Positions 41,895 through 50,564 of a stretch of 64,000 bases of DNA are shown piece by piece. Position numbers and translations under genes: made by a program. Each line of letters opens with the position of its first letter. Position 1 is the stretch's first letter. The notes under the pieces are model-generated. The model was not told the DNA's origin. It was given only the letters and a program-made list of their open reading frames with translations, and did no database searches. Source of the DNA: Rossellomorea pakistanensis (GTDB taxonomy: Bacteria > Bacillota > Bacilli > Bacillales > Bacillaceae_B); NCBI RefSeq assembly GCF_016908495.1, contig NZ_JAFBDZ010000003.1, forward strand, positions 558,001 to 622,000, in the 5' to 3' direction.

Positions 41895-43133
41895 ATGTTT
41901 AGGAAATCCGGATTTATATTCATTCTTGTAATAGTAGTTTTATCTATAGGATTTTTCTTCTTAGTTGACGACGATGATAAATCTTATCACAATGATAACT
42001 CTAGTCAAAGTGAAATATCAAAAAATGAACCGAGTCAGGAAGACTACTCTGAAATGATATCAGACATGAGTTTAAATGAAAAAATCGGCCAAATGGTTAT
42101 TGCTGGAATCTCTGGAACCAAGATCAATCAATCCACCAAAACCTTAATTAACCAATACAAAGTTGGCGGGATTATTTTTTATGGGGATAATCTAGAATCC
42201 CCTCAGCAAGTCGTTCAATTATTGAATCAAATTAAATCCGAGAATAAGCAAAATCGTTTGCCTCTTCTGCTAAGTGTTGATGAGGAAGGAGGACGGGTTT
42301 CCAGATTGCCTGGGAACTTATTAGACCTTCCGACTAATAAGGAGATAGGAAAAATAAATAACCCCGAGTTTTCCTACGAAATCGGGACTCTCTTAGGGGA
42401 GGAATTAAAAGAATTCGGCTTCAATCTTGATTTTGCTCCAGTGCTTGATGTAAACAGCAATCCAAATAACCCAATAATCGGTGACCGCTCATTTGGAAAC
42501 AATGCTGACCTTGTAAGTAAACTTGGAATTCAAACAATGAAAGGCATTCAGTCACAAAATATTATACCGGTGATTAAACATTTTCCTGGTCATGGGGACA
42601 CGTCTGTTGATTCACATTTGAATCTTCCGAAGGTCAATAAAAGTCTAGAGGATTTAAAAAAGCTTGAAATCATACCGTTTAAAAATGCTATTGATAACGG
42701 GGCTGAGGTGGTGATGGTTGCTCATATTTTATTACCTAAAATTGATGCTACTTTTCCATCATCCATGTCTGATGAAATTATAACGAATATTCTAAGAAAA
42801 CAACTGGATTTTAATGGTGTAGTCATAACAGATGATATGACAATGAAAGCCATTACAAACCATTACGATATCGGTCAAGCGGCTATCGAATCAGTGAAGG
42901 CTGGTAGTGACATTATTTTAGTAGCCCATGACTATAACCAAATATTGTCTACAATGGATGCATTGAAAGCAGCAGTTAAAAACGGAGAAATTTCAGAGGA
43001 AAGAATAAATGCAAGTGTCGACAGAATCATTCAGTTAAAAATGAATTACGAAATTATTAATGAAAAAGTGGAGGGCATAAATATAAAAGTACTGAATCAA
43101 TCAATTAAAAATGTGTTAAGTGGAATAGAGTAA
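41895..43133 (+). CDS. Glycoside hydrolase family 3, NagZ-like beta-N-acetylglucosaminidase
   Basis: 412-aa protein with one N-terminal membrane segment (FIFILVIVVLSIGFFFLV), a short Ser/Asn/Asp-rich linker and a GH3 barrel (about 55-395). The NagZ signature KHFPGHGDTSVDSH (near 226-239, His/Asp acid-base dyad) and the likely nucleophile Asp in VITDDMTMKA (near 310) are present. Unlike B. subtilis NagZ it lacks a long C-terminal domain. No lipobox Cys, so probably a membrane-anchored outward-facing enzyme in muropeptide recycling. GGGTGA before ATG 41895. Single-gene unit; its position after the importer may be fortuitous. Confidence 0.88.
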   Translation: MFRKSGFIFILVIVVLSIGFFFLVDDDDKSYHNDNSSQSEISKNEPSQEDYSEMISDMSLNEKIGQMVIAGISGTKINQSTKTLINQYKVGGIIFYGDNLESPQQVVQLLNQIKSENKQNRLPLLLSVDEEGGRVSRLPGNLLDLPTNKEIGKINNPEFSYEIGTLLGEELKEFGFNLDFAPVLDVNSNPNNPIIGDRSFGNNADLVSKLGIQTMKGIQSQNIIPVIKHFPGHGDTSVDSHLNLPKVNKSLEDLKKLEIIPFKNAIDNGAEVVMVAHILLPKIDATFPSSMSDEIITNILRKQLDFNGVVITDDMTMKAITNHYDIGQAAIESVKAGSDIILVAHDYNQILSTMDALKAAVKNGEISEERINASVDRIIQLKMNYEIINEKVEGINIKVLNQSIKNVLSGIE

Positions 43134-43286
43134 TCTTTTTCAATTGATGTAATGTGTCTACATCAAATTCTACCTATTAAAATAGAGTTATGCCAAGTAC
43201 TGAAACCTCTTATCCTTATCACCTTCTGTAACGATCCTTATTATAAGTAGGAGAAAAATCATATATTTGGATTCAAAGGTAAAAAC

Positions 43287-43316
43287 TTGAAAGGATAAAG
43301 TTGTTACATGTATAGT
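43287..43316 (+). promoter_or_regulatory. Sigma-A promoter candidate for ymfF-ymfH
   Basis: TTGAAA (43287-43292), 18-nt spacer, TATAGT (43311-43316), 80 bases ahead of the ymfF start. Confidence 0.55.
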
Positions 43317-43395
43317 TAAACTAACTTTATAACAAAATAAATAAATGGAATATTTTTAGTGAAATTTGCTTTTGATTACAAAAGGAGGTTGGAAC

Positions 43396-44676
43396 ATGAG
43401 TATGGTTAATGAAGTTATAATAAATAAACAAGGGTATTCATTACATATTGTGAAAACCGAAAAATATAAAACAAATACCCTCGTGTGGAAAATGAAAGCT
43501 CCTCTTCAATCAAACGATGTTACCCTAAGAGGATTATTACCGCATGTTTTGCAAAGCAGCAGCAAAAATTATCCAACTACAACAGCCTTTAGAACATATC
43601 TAGATGATCTATATGGAGCTAGCTTTTTTGTAGATGTAGCAAAAAAAGGTGAAAATCATATTATGAGCTTCTCCATTGAAGTGGCAAATGAAAAATTTCT
43701 CAAGGATTCTGAACCTCTTTTGAAAAAAGGACTTCAATTTCTGGCTGAAGTGCTACTGAATCCAAATGTTGAAGGAAACGCATTCCATAAAGAGACGGTT
43801 GAGAAAGAAAAAAGGAATCAAAAGGTTAGAATTCAATCTGTATTCGATGATAAAATGAGATATTCTAACTCAAGGCTTGTTGAGGAAATGTGTAAAGGAG
43901 AACCATTTGCCCTCCATGCCAATGGAAATGTAAATGATGTAGAAAGGGCAACAGCTTCAAATCTTTATGAATATTATCAGAAAGCGATTGCGGAAGACAG
44001 TCTAGACCTTTATGTCATTGGAGATATAGATGAACAAGAAGTAGAAAGTTTTTGTGACGAAATCTTTCAATTAGCTGAAAGAGATGAGAAACGAGTTAAT
44101 TCCAATGCACAAAAAACGGTGGAGGAAGTTAAAGAAGTAAAAGAAGAGCAGGATGTAAAGCAAGGGAAATTAAATATAGGATATCGTACAAATGTTATGT
44201 ATGGTGAAGAAGATTATTTTGCCCTCCAAGTGTTTAATGGAATATTCGGTGGCTTCTCTCATTCTAAACTTTTCATTAATGTTCGTGAAAAAGCGAGTCT
44301 CGCTTACTATGCTGCAAGTCGTCTTGAAAGCCATAAAGGTTTGATGATGGTGATGTCTGGAATAGATAGGAAGAATTATGATCAAGCCGTTCAAATTATT
44401 AAAGAGCAGATGGATGCCATGAAAAATGGAGAATTTACAGATGGTGAACTTGAACAAACAAAAGCGGTCATTAAAAATCAGCTTCTAGAAACGATTGACA
44501 CTTCTAGAGGGTTAGTAGAAGTATTATATCACAATGTCGTCGCACAACAGCAATTGGTGCTAGAAGATTGGTTAGAGAAAGTAGAAAGAACCACTAAACA
44601 GGACATTATTGATGTAGCCAAAAAAATAAACATGGATACGATTTATTTTCTTACGGGAACGGAGGCATCCGCATGA
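43396..44676 (+). CDS. ymfF: YmfF, M16-family peptidase homologue without the zinc motif
   Basis: 426-aa M16-fold protein. At the place where active members have HxxEH, this one reads LLPHVLQSSSKNYPT, so zinc-binding residues are missing. The C-terminal half retains the family NGIFGGFSHSKLFINVREKASLAYYAASR stretch. Such inactive subunits commonly partner an active one; ymfH, overlapping by four bases, has the intact motif. ATG 43396 with AAAGGAGG at 43381-43388. Function unknown. Confidence 0.9.
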   Translation: MSMVNEVIINKQGYSLHIVKTEKYKTNTLVWKMKAPLQSNDVTLRGLLPHVLQSSSKNYPTTTAFRTYLDDLYGASFFVDVAKKGENHIMSFSIEVANEKFLKDSEPLLKKGLQFLAEVLLNPNVEGNAFHKETVEKEKRNQKVRIQSVFDDKMRYSNSRLVEEMCKGEPFALHANGNVNDVERATASNLYEYYQKAIAEDSLDLYVIGDIDEQEVESFCDEIFQLAERDEKRVNSNAQKTVEEVKEVKEEQDVKQGKLNIGYRTNVMYGEEDYFALQVFNGIFGGFSHSKLFINVREKASLAYYAASRLESHKGLMMVMSGIDRKNYDQAVQIIKEQMDAMKNGEFTDGELEQTKAVIKNQLLETIDTSRGLVEVLYHNVVAQQQLVLEDWLEKVERTTKQDIIDVAKKINMDTIYFLTGTEASA

Positions 44677-45965
44677 AGAATATTACCTTTGATCAACTAG
44701 GTGAAGAGCTATTCTACGAGAAAATGGCCAATGGGTTAGATGTATATATTCTCCCTAAAAAGGGCTTCAATAAAACGTATGCAACATTCACTACAAAGTA
44801 TGGTTCAGTGGATAATCACTTTGTTCCAAAAGGAAAAGATGAGTATGCTAAAGTTCCAGACGGTATTGCTCATTTTCTAGAGCATAAATTATTTGAAAAA
44901 GAAGATGGGGATGTTTTTCAACAATTTAGCCGTCAAGGAGCATCGGCTAATGCCTTTACCTCTTTTACACGAACGGCTTACCTCTTTTCATCGACGTCTA
45001 ATGTTGAGAAAAACCTAGAAACCTTAATGGATTTTGTGCAGGAGCCATACTTCACTGAAAAAACGGTAGAAAAAGAAAAAGGAATTATTGGGCAAGAGAT
45101 CACCATGTACGATGATAACCCAGATTGGAGATTATACTTTGGAGTCATTCAAAATATGTATAAAAATCATCCAGTAAAAATCGATATTGCAGGTACAATT
45201 GATTCTATTGCTGATATTACAAAGGATATGCTCTATGAATGCTATGAAACCTTCTATCATCCGAGTAATATGTTATTATTCGTAGTTGGTGCCGTGGACC
45301 CTGAAGTAACTATGAATCAAATCCGTGATAATCAAAACCAGAAAGATTATCAAAAGAAAGATGAAATCCAAAGGAAATTTGATGACGAACCAGAGGAAGT
45401 GGCAGAAAAGAAACAAGTTCTTAAAATGAATGTTCAAGCACCTAAATGTTTGGTTGGTGTAAAGGCTCTCGAATCGAACCAATCTGGTCAAGAAATGTTA
45501 AAAAGGGAACTTACAATGAACCTACTACTTGATATGCTCTTTGGAAAAAGCTCAAGTCTCTACCTTGAATTGTATAATCAAGGGTTAATTGATGAAACAT
45601 TCCATTATGACTATACGCAGGAAAATGGATTTGGTTTTGCCATATTAGGTGGAGATACAGAACAACCCGATCAATTAGCAGAAGAGCTTCAAGGTATTTT
45701 GCTTAAGGCTAAAAATGGTGAGCATATAACAGAAGAAGCCCTTGAGCGTACAAAGAAAAAGAAAATTGGATCATTTTTAAGAGCGGTGAATTCACCTGAA
45801 TTTATTGCTAATCAGTTTACTCGTTATGCCTTTAATGAGATGGATTTATTTGAAGTGGTTCCTACTCTTGAACAGATTACATTCAATGATGTAAAGGAAG
45901 TTGCTTCGAAATTTCTTGACGAGAAAAGATTTACAGTGTGTCAAGTAGTACCAAAAACATCATAA
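44673..45965 (+). CDS. ymfH: YmfH, M16-family zinc peptidase
   Basis: 430-aa M16 peptidase with HFLEH at residues 67-71 and the distal Glu in KGIIGQEITMYDDNPDW. The C-terminal half resembles the paired subunit. Start overlaps the ymfF stop (ATGA). The two probably form an active/inactive heterodimer comparable to other M16B pairs; substrate unknown. Confidence 0.92.
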   Translation: MKNITFDQLGEELFYEKMANGLDVYILPKKGFNKTYATFTTKYGSVDNHFVPKGKDEYAKVPDGIAHFLEHKLFEKEDGDVFQQFSRQGASANAFTSFTRTAYLFSSTSNVEKNLETLMDFVQEPYFTEKTVEKEKGIIGQEITMYDDNPDWRLYFGVIQNMYKNHPVKIDIAGTIDSIADITKDMLYECYETFYHPSNMLLFVVGAVDPEVTMNQIRDNQNQKDYQKKDEIQRKFDDEPEEVAEKKQVLKMNVQAPKCLVGVKALESNQSGQEMLKRELTMNLLLDMLFGKSSSLYLELYNQGLIDETFHYDYTQENGFGFAILGGDTEQPDQLAEELQGILLKAKNGEHITEEALERTKKKKIGSFLRAVNSPEFIANQFTRYAFNEMDLFEVVPTLEQITFNDVKEVASKFLDEKRFTVCQVVPKTS

Positions 45966-45987
45966 AATTGTTAAGAGGTTAATCATT

Positions 45988-46120
45988 AAGAGGGACTGAC
46001 TCGGAATTATATGACTTGGACACGACTTAATTTATAGAAATAATCCTCTGAGTAATTTCTATTATCGTTGTCATGGCCAGCAATGAGTCAGTCTTTTCCT
46101 GTATGTTCCCTCTTTTTTTG
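45988..46120 (+). terminator. Composite stem-loop after ymfH
   Basis: AAGAGGGACTGACTC (45988-46002) pairs in two parts with GAGTCAGTC (46085-46093) and TCCCTCTT (46107-46114), followed by a run of T. A long-range terminator-like element with the CTGAC core shared by others in this window. The right part ends just before the ymfI ribosome-binding site. Confidence 0.65.
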
Positions 46121-46137
46121 TGAGGAGAAAGTAATAT

Positions 46138-46860
46138 ATGAAAAAATTTGCTTTAATTATCGGGGCATCTGGTGGTATTGGAGCAGAAACCGCAAGAACG
46201 CTAGCCGGTCAGGGATGGAATTTATATTTACATTATTATTTAAATTCAGACATTATTGATGATTTGAAAGCAGAATTGCTTTCAAATGATATAGAAATCC
46301 ATTGTATTCAAGCTGATTTATCTAAAAAGGAAGGAGTTACTAAGATTCTTAACAGTATTTTTAAAATAGATGCTGTTGTTTATACTTGTGGAGAATCTCA
46401 TTATGGTTTATTTGAAGATATGAATGATAAAGAGATGGATTTCATGTGGAATCTTCACGTGAAAAGCCCGATGCTTCTGCTTCAAAGATTACTTGCAAAG
46501 CTAAGAGGTAATGATCTTGCAAGTATTGTGTTGGTAAGTTCTATTTGGGGGCAAACGGGAGCTTCATGCGAAGTGTTGTACTCCACTATGAAAGGAGCTC
46601 AGATTTCTCTTGTGAAATCTTTGAGTAAAGAGGTAGCTCGCAGTGGGATCAGAGTGAATGCCGTTGCGCCAGGAGCTGTACACACTAATATGATGAACCA
46701 ATTTACAGATGAAGTGATATTAGAAATTACAGAAGAGATACCGATGGGAAGAATGGGACAACCACACGAAATAGCTGAGTCAATCTCCTTTCTATTATCA
46801 CCTCAGTCGTCTTATATTACAGGACAGGTAATAGCAATAAATGGTGGCTGGTATACATAA
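46138..46860 (+). CDS. ymfI: SDR family oxidoreductase YmfI
   Basis: 240-aa short-chain dehydrogenase/reductase. N-terminal cofactor motif [13 protein letters not shown], catalytic Ser in VLVSSIWG and YSTMK (Tyr/Lys pair), then VNAVAPGAV and the C-terminal [10 protein letters not shown], all canonical. One oddity is YTCGES in place of the usual NNAG motif. GAGGAGA before ATG 46138. Substrate unknown; a ymfFHIJ gene order is kept as in B. subtilis. Confidence 0.92.
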   Translation: MKKFALIIGASGGIGAETARTLAGQGWNLYLHYYLNSDIIDDLKAELLSNDIEIHCIQADLSKKEGVTKILNSIFKIDAVVYTCGESHYGLFEDMNDKEMDFMWNLHVKSPMLLLQRLLAKLRGNDLASIVLVSSIWGQTGASCEVLYSTMKGAQISLVKSLSKEVARSGIRVNAVAPGAVHTNMMNQFTDEVILEITEEIPMGRMGQPHEIAESISFLLSPQSSYITGQVIAINGGWYT

Positions 46861-46969
46861 TTTGATTAACTACATGAATATTTTTGAACCTCAGATGCAA
46901 ACTAACATTGTACTCCGAAAAAAGGAGCAGTTTTTAGTTAGTTTTGCGCATATTAAAGGAGGGTATAAA

Positions 46970-47227
46970 ATGTCTGTATTAGATAACTGGTCAGATTGGA
47001 AAAACTTTTTAGGTGATCGTTTACATCAAGCACAGCATGAAGGAATGGATGGTAAAGTAGTATCTGAATTAGCTTATCAAATTGGTGACTACTTATCGAA
47101 TCAAGTAGAAGCAAAAAATGACCAAGAACAAGTTCTGGCTGACTTATGGTCTGTTGCATCACCGGAAGAACAGCATGCTATTGCGAATATGATGGTGAAG
47201 CTAGTAAATAATAACGGTACACGCTAA
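46970..47227 (+). CDS. ymfJ: YmfJ family protein (DUF3243)
   Basis: 85-aa small acidic helical protein (MSVLDNWSDWKNFLGDRLHQA ... ASPEEQHAIANMMVKLV), the YmfJ/DUF3243 family of Bacillus. AAAGGAGGG at 46955-46963 sets ATG 46970; the longer frame from 46841 overlaps the end of ymfI and lacks support. Function unknown. Confidence 0.88.
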   Translation: MSVLDNWSDWKNFLGDRLHQAQHEGMDGKVVSELAYQIGDYLSNQVEAKNDQEQVLADLWSVASPEEQHAIANMMVKLVNNNGTR

Positions 47228-47252
47228 GAGGGGATACTTCCTCTCTTTTTTT
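47226..47252 (+). terminator. Terminator after ymfJ
   Basis: AAGAGGGGA / TTCCTCTCTT-type imperfect stem followed by TTTTTT. The next 200 bases (47253-47460) are A+T-rich with nothing recognisable. Confidence 0.75.
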
Positions 47253-47460
47253 ATACAAGAAAAGCCAAGTTTATCTTGTCTTATCTAAAATATAGATCAC
47301 ATTCCTTCTCCTGTGCAATAGAAAGTGTATGTTCTTGTTGCTTGAGTTATTTAATATACAGATTTTCGGATAGTTTTCCTTTTCTAATAGGAAGAAATCA
47401 TATATTATAGTATCTAGACAGTCTTAATTGTCATCTTAAAATTTACTATTAAAGAATCTT

Positions 47461-47605
47461 TGTCGTTGTTAAGCGCAAAGCAACCAGCCCCGGTAGACTA
47501 AGTCAGTTGCAAGGATACGAAATTCCATCTTTCCGATGCGCTGCTTCTTATGTAGACTGAGGCTATTCAATGCGCCTGCGCTTTTTCTTAGTGTTTATGG
47601 ATAAA
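47461..47605. repeat. Diverged intergenic repeat copy
   Basis: Begins TTGTTAAGCGCAAAGCAACC and ends TGCGCCTGCGCTTTTTC, with AAGCGCA / TGCGC(C)T inverted ends. GC-richer than its surroundings and similar in style to the repeats that follow. I read it as a decayed, probably inverted, relative of the same repeat class. 47606-47775 contains a further weakly related stretch (GAACTTGGTCTTTCATCC) that recurs at 47919-47938. Confidence 0.5.
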
Positions 47606-47775
47606 AAGGATTAAGTTTAAACCAAGTGAGGACATCTTAGGTATAACCAAGGTATTTTAATGTTATGAATTGTCCTTTCGATGTCAATGCCCGGAGGATG
47701 TTTGACCAACAAGGGATTCCCATAGAGTATGGAGAACTTGGTCTTTCATCCATATGATGCGTCTGCACTTATCGG

Positions 47776-47871
47776 TGTCCAGCTCCGGCGCCTAGGTTCT
47801 CGAGACAGAAGCCAAGTCCCCTAGAAAGGGAAATGGCACCCTTTCTAGGAAACACGTCTTATGCTTGTCGG
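47776..47871. repeat. Intergenic hairpin repeat, copy 1 (truncated)
   Basis: Starts TGTCCAGCTCCGGCGCCTAG and contains the hairpin CCTAGAAAGGG ... CCCTTTCTAGG and CTTATGCTTGTCGG. It lacks the GGCGCCTCCGCTTTT end seen in copies 2 and 3; a different block (47872-47960) follows. Confidence 0.8.
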
Positions 47872-47960
47872 AGGCCTACAGGACGTAGGTCAGAAAGGCG
47901 TTGCCACAGGACGGTGGCGAACTTAGCCTTTCATCCTTCCGAGGGATTTCCACTTATCGG

Positions 47961-48081
47961 TGTCCAGCTCCGGCGCCTAGGTCCTCGAGACATAAGTCAA
48001 GCCACCTAGAAAGGGAAAAGGCACCCTTTCTAGGTGACTCGTCTTATGCTTGTCGGACCTGTTCAAGGCGCCTCCGCTTTT
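47961..48081. repeat. Intergenic hairpin repeat, copy 2
   Basis: About 121 bases, from TGTCCAGCTCCGGCGCCTAG to GGCGCCTCCGCTTTT. Nested pairing: GGCGCC at both ends, CATAAG / CTTATG, and the central CCTAGAAAGGG / CCCTTTCTAGG stem. Nearly identical to copy 3. Confidence 0.85.
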
Positions 48082-48084
48082 CAT

Positions 48085-48205
48085 TGTCCAGCTCCGGCGC
48101 CTAGGTCCTCGAGACATAAGCCAAGCCCCCTAGAAAGGGAAAAGGCACCCTTTCTAGGTGACTCGTCTTATGCTTGTCGGACCTGTTCGAGGCGCCTCCG
48201 CTTTT
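48085..48205. repeat. Intergenic hairpin repeat, copy 3
   Basis: Same structure as copy 2, differing at a handful of positions, joined to it by only three bases. Ends in CGCTTTT 22 bases before the ymfK start, so it would terminate upstream transcription or be part of the ymfK leader. Overlapping short ORFs here are translations of the repeat. Confidence 0.85.
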
Positions 48206-48226
48206 ATAATAATCAGGAGGGGAATT

Positions 48227-49018
48227 ATGGAGAGAAAAGAATGGTATTTAGAATATGAAATTCAAAAAAATCGTCCAGGCCTCTTAGGCGACATTTCCTC
48301 GTTATTAGGCATGCTGTCAATCAATATTATTACCATTAACGGCGTTGATGAAGGGCGTCGAGGGATGCTTTTATTTGCGAATAGTGATGAACAAATTACT
48401 CGTCTTGAATCGATCTTACAGACAATGGATACGATAAATGTAACAAAGCTAAGAGAACCAAAGCTTAGAGATCGACTAGCTGTTAGGCACGGTCGGTACA
48501 TTCAAAGAGATGCCGATGATAAAAAAACCTTTCGATTTATACGAGATGAACTGGGCCTATTAGTTGATTTTATGGCTGAACTGTTTAAACAGGAAGGTCA
48601 TAAATTGGTCGGAATTCGCGGTATGCCTCGAGTCGGAAAAACAGAATCGGTTGTAGCCTCAAGTGTATGTGCTAACAAAAAATGGCTGTTTGTTTCTTCT
48701 ACTTTGTTAAAACAAACGATTCGTAGTCAGCTCATTGATGATGAATATTCATCTGATAATATTTTTATTATTGATGGAATTGTATCAACAAGGAGAGCAA
48801 ATGAAAGGCACTGGCAATTAGTAAGGGAAATTATGAGATTATCAGCAGTAAAGGTGATTGAGCATCCAGATATTTTTGTCCAGAACTCTGAATATTCTTT
48901 GGATGATTTTGATTATATTATTGAATTAAGAAATGATCCAGAAGAAGAAATTACATATGATTTAGTACACAAGAACAACATGTTTCAAGATTCTGATTTT
49001 GGAGGATTTGATTTTTAA
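48227..49018 (+). CDS. ymfK: YmfK family protein (DUF3388), ACT-like plus P-loop-like
   Basis: 263-aa conserved Bacillaceae protein of unknown function. The N-terminus (WYLEYEIQKNRPGLLGDISSLLGMLSINIITINGV, residues 6-40) looks like an ACT small-molecule-binding domain. Residues 132-139 (GMPRVGKT) match Walker A, with IFIIDGIVS downstream as a possible Walker B, suggesting nucleotide binding. ATG 48227 with CAGGAGGGG; a longer frame from 48158 is repeat sequence. Lies directly upstream of the rodZ-like gene with a short gap. Confidence 0.85.
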   Translation: MERKEWYLEYEIQKNRPGLLGDISSLLGMLSINIITINGVDEGRRGMLLFANSDEQITRLESILQTMDTINVTKLREPKLRDRLAVRHGRYIQRDADDKKTFRFIRDELGLLVDFMAELFKQEGHKLVGIRGMPRVGKTESVVASSVCANKKWLFVSSTLLKQTIRSQLIDDEYSSDNIFIIDGIVSTRRANERHWQLVREIMRLSAVKVIEHPDIFVQNSEYSLDDFDYIIELRNDPEEEITYDLVHKNNMFQDSDFGGFDF

Positions 49019-49036
49019 ATTTGGCAGGTGTTACGT

Positions 49037-49933
49037 TTGACAGAATTAGGAGCACGATTAAAAGAAGCCCGTGAAGCTAAAGGCTATTCATTGGAAGACT
49101 TACAAAGGGTAACGAAGATCCAAAAGCGTTACCTTATTGGGATTGAAGAAGGTAACTATGATTTGATCCCAGGGAAATTTTATGTCCGTGCGTTCATTAA
49201 ACAATACGCGGAAAGTGTTGGGCTTTCCCCAGAAATTATTTTTGAAGAGTATAAGAATGATATCCCTGCTTCCTTCAATGATGACATTCCGGAACAGCTT
49301 TCAAGAGTCCGTACACGTAAAACAGTTCCCCAAAGTTCATCTAAGGCATTTGATATTATTCCGAAACTCCTTGTCGCTATTTTTGTTATTGGAGCATTAT
49401 TTGTTATTTGGTTAGTGGTTTCAAATTATTTAGGAAATGATAAGAATAATGGTGAAACAAATGAGGATCGGTCACCGGTTCAGGTAGATCAAAACAAAGA
49501 TGCAGATAAAAACAAAAAAGCTAATGAGAACAGTAATGAACAAAATGAAACTGCAAAAGGGGATACTAATCAGACAGAAATGCCCGAAGAAAAATCTGAA
49601 ACCCAAAAGCCTGAGCTATCAGTCGTAGAATCTTCTGGGATTCAAACAACGTACGAATTAAAAAACGCAGAGGAATTTAAATTAGATTTAGCAACTTCTG
49701 GCGATTCATGGATTGAAGTCTACAATTCTAAAGGTGAACAGCTTTCGTATGGAATGATGACGGACGGAGGAAGCAAAAGCATTGATTTAAAGGATGACCC
49801 TGAAGCGTCTCTTATAATAGGGAATGCTTCTAATACAGAGATTAAAGTCAATGGTACAGTATTACAATATGAAATTTCCCCAACAGAAGTAGTTAGACAG
49901 AATATTACCATTCAGTTTTCAAAGTCTGAATAG
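49037..49933 (+). CDS. rodZ: RodZ-like cell-shape protein (YmfM)
   Basis: 298-aa bitopic membrane protein: cytoplasmic Cro/CI-type helix-turn-helix (residues 1-75; LGARLKEAREAKGYSLEDLQ), a basic juxtamembrane stretch, one membrane helix (about 108-132), a Glu/Asn/Lys-rich linker and an extracellular beta domain (DUF4115-like; SGDSWIEVYNSKGEQL). This is RodZ architecture, linking MreB to the wall machinery. GTG 49028 overlaps the GGCAGGTG site; TTG 49037 gives MTELGARLKEAREAKG. Followed by pgsA. Confidence 0.88.
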   Translation: MTELGARLKEAREAKGYSLEDLQRVTKIQKRYLIGIEEGNYDLIPGKFYVRAFIKQYAESVGLSPEIIFEEYKNDIPASFNDDIPEQLSRVRTRKTVPQSSSKAFDIIPKLLVAIFVIGALFVIWLVVSNYLGNDKNNGETNEDRSPVQVDQNKDADKNKKANENSNEQNETAKGDTNQTEMPEEKSETQKPELSVVESSGIQTTYELKNAEEFKLDLATSGDSWIEVYNSKGEQLSYGMMTDGGSKSIDLKDDPEASLIIGNASNTEIKVNGTVLQYEISPTEVVRQNITIQFSKSE

Positions 49934-49956
49934 TCATCATCAGGAGGTACGAACCC

Positions 49957-50535
49957 GTGAACTTACCCAATAAAATTACAGTATCAAGAATATTATTAAT
50001 TCCATTGTTCGTTATAATTATGATTGTTCCTTTTAATTGGGGAGGCATAACGTTTTTAGGAGCTGATATGCCCGTCACTCATTTTGTTGGAGGGTTATTG
50101 TTTATCATCGCTTCTACAACGGATTGGATTGATGGATACTACGCAAGGAAACTTAACCAGGTTACAAATCTCGGGAAATTTTTAGATCCATTAGCTGACA
50201 AATTACTAGTATCTGCTGCTTTAATCGTGTTAGTAGAACTAGGTTTCGCAGCTTCTTGGATTGTGATTATTATTATTAGTCGTGAATTTGCTGTAACAGG
50301 CTTACGATTAGTTTTAGCTGGTGAAGGCGAAGTTGTAGCAGCCAATAATTTAGGAAAGATTAAAACCTGGACACAAATCATTGCGATTTCAGCACTTCTT
50401 CTTCATAACACGATTTTTGAAGTCATAAATTTCCCGTTTGCTACCGTTGCTTTATGGGTAGCAATGATTATGACGATTTGGTCCGGCTGGGATTATTTCT
50501 ATAAAAACAAACAGGCATTGCTGAACTCAAAATAG
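49957..50535 (+). CDS. pgsA: CDP-diacylglycerol-glycerol-3-phosphate 3-phosphatidyltransferase
   Basis: 192-aa membrane enzyme making phosphatidylglycerol phosphate from CDP-diacylglycerol (the CdsA product) and glycerol-3-phosphate. The CDP-alcohol phosphotransferase motif is seen as DWIDGYYAR ... GKFLDPLADK. Several membrane segments. GTG start with AGGAGGT upstream. Conserved ymfM-pgsA-cinA-recA order. Confidence 0.96.
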   Translation: MNLPNKITVSRILLIPLFVIIMIVPFNWGGITFLGADMPVTHFVGGLLFIIASTTDWIDGYYARKLNQVTNLGKFLDPLADKLLVSAALIVLVELGFAASWIVIIIISREFAVTGLRLVLAGEGEVVAANNLGKIKTWTQIIAISALLLHNTIFEVINFPFATVALWVAMIMTIWSGWDYFYKNKQALLNSK

Positions 50536-50564
50536 GAATATATGAGAATTAAGGGGATGATGTC

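Noticed and set aside
47776..48205. CRISPR array
   Set aside because: Units are about 121 bases, nearly contiguous, internally palindromic and without unique spacers.
47901..48258. Two overlapping short + strand ORFs (67 and 74 codons) with nearly identical peptides
   Set aside because: They are translations of the tandem hairpin repeats; the shared peptide simply mirrors the repeated DNA, and neither has a ribosome-binding site.
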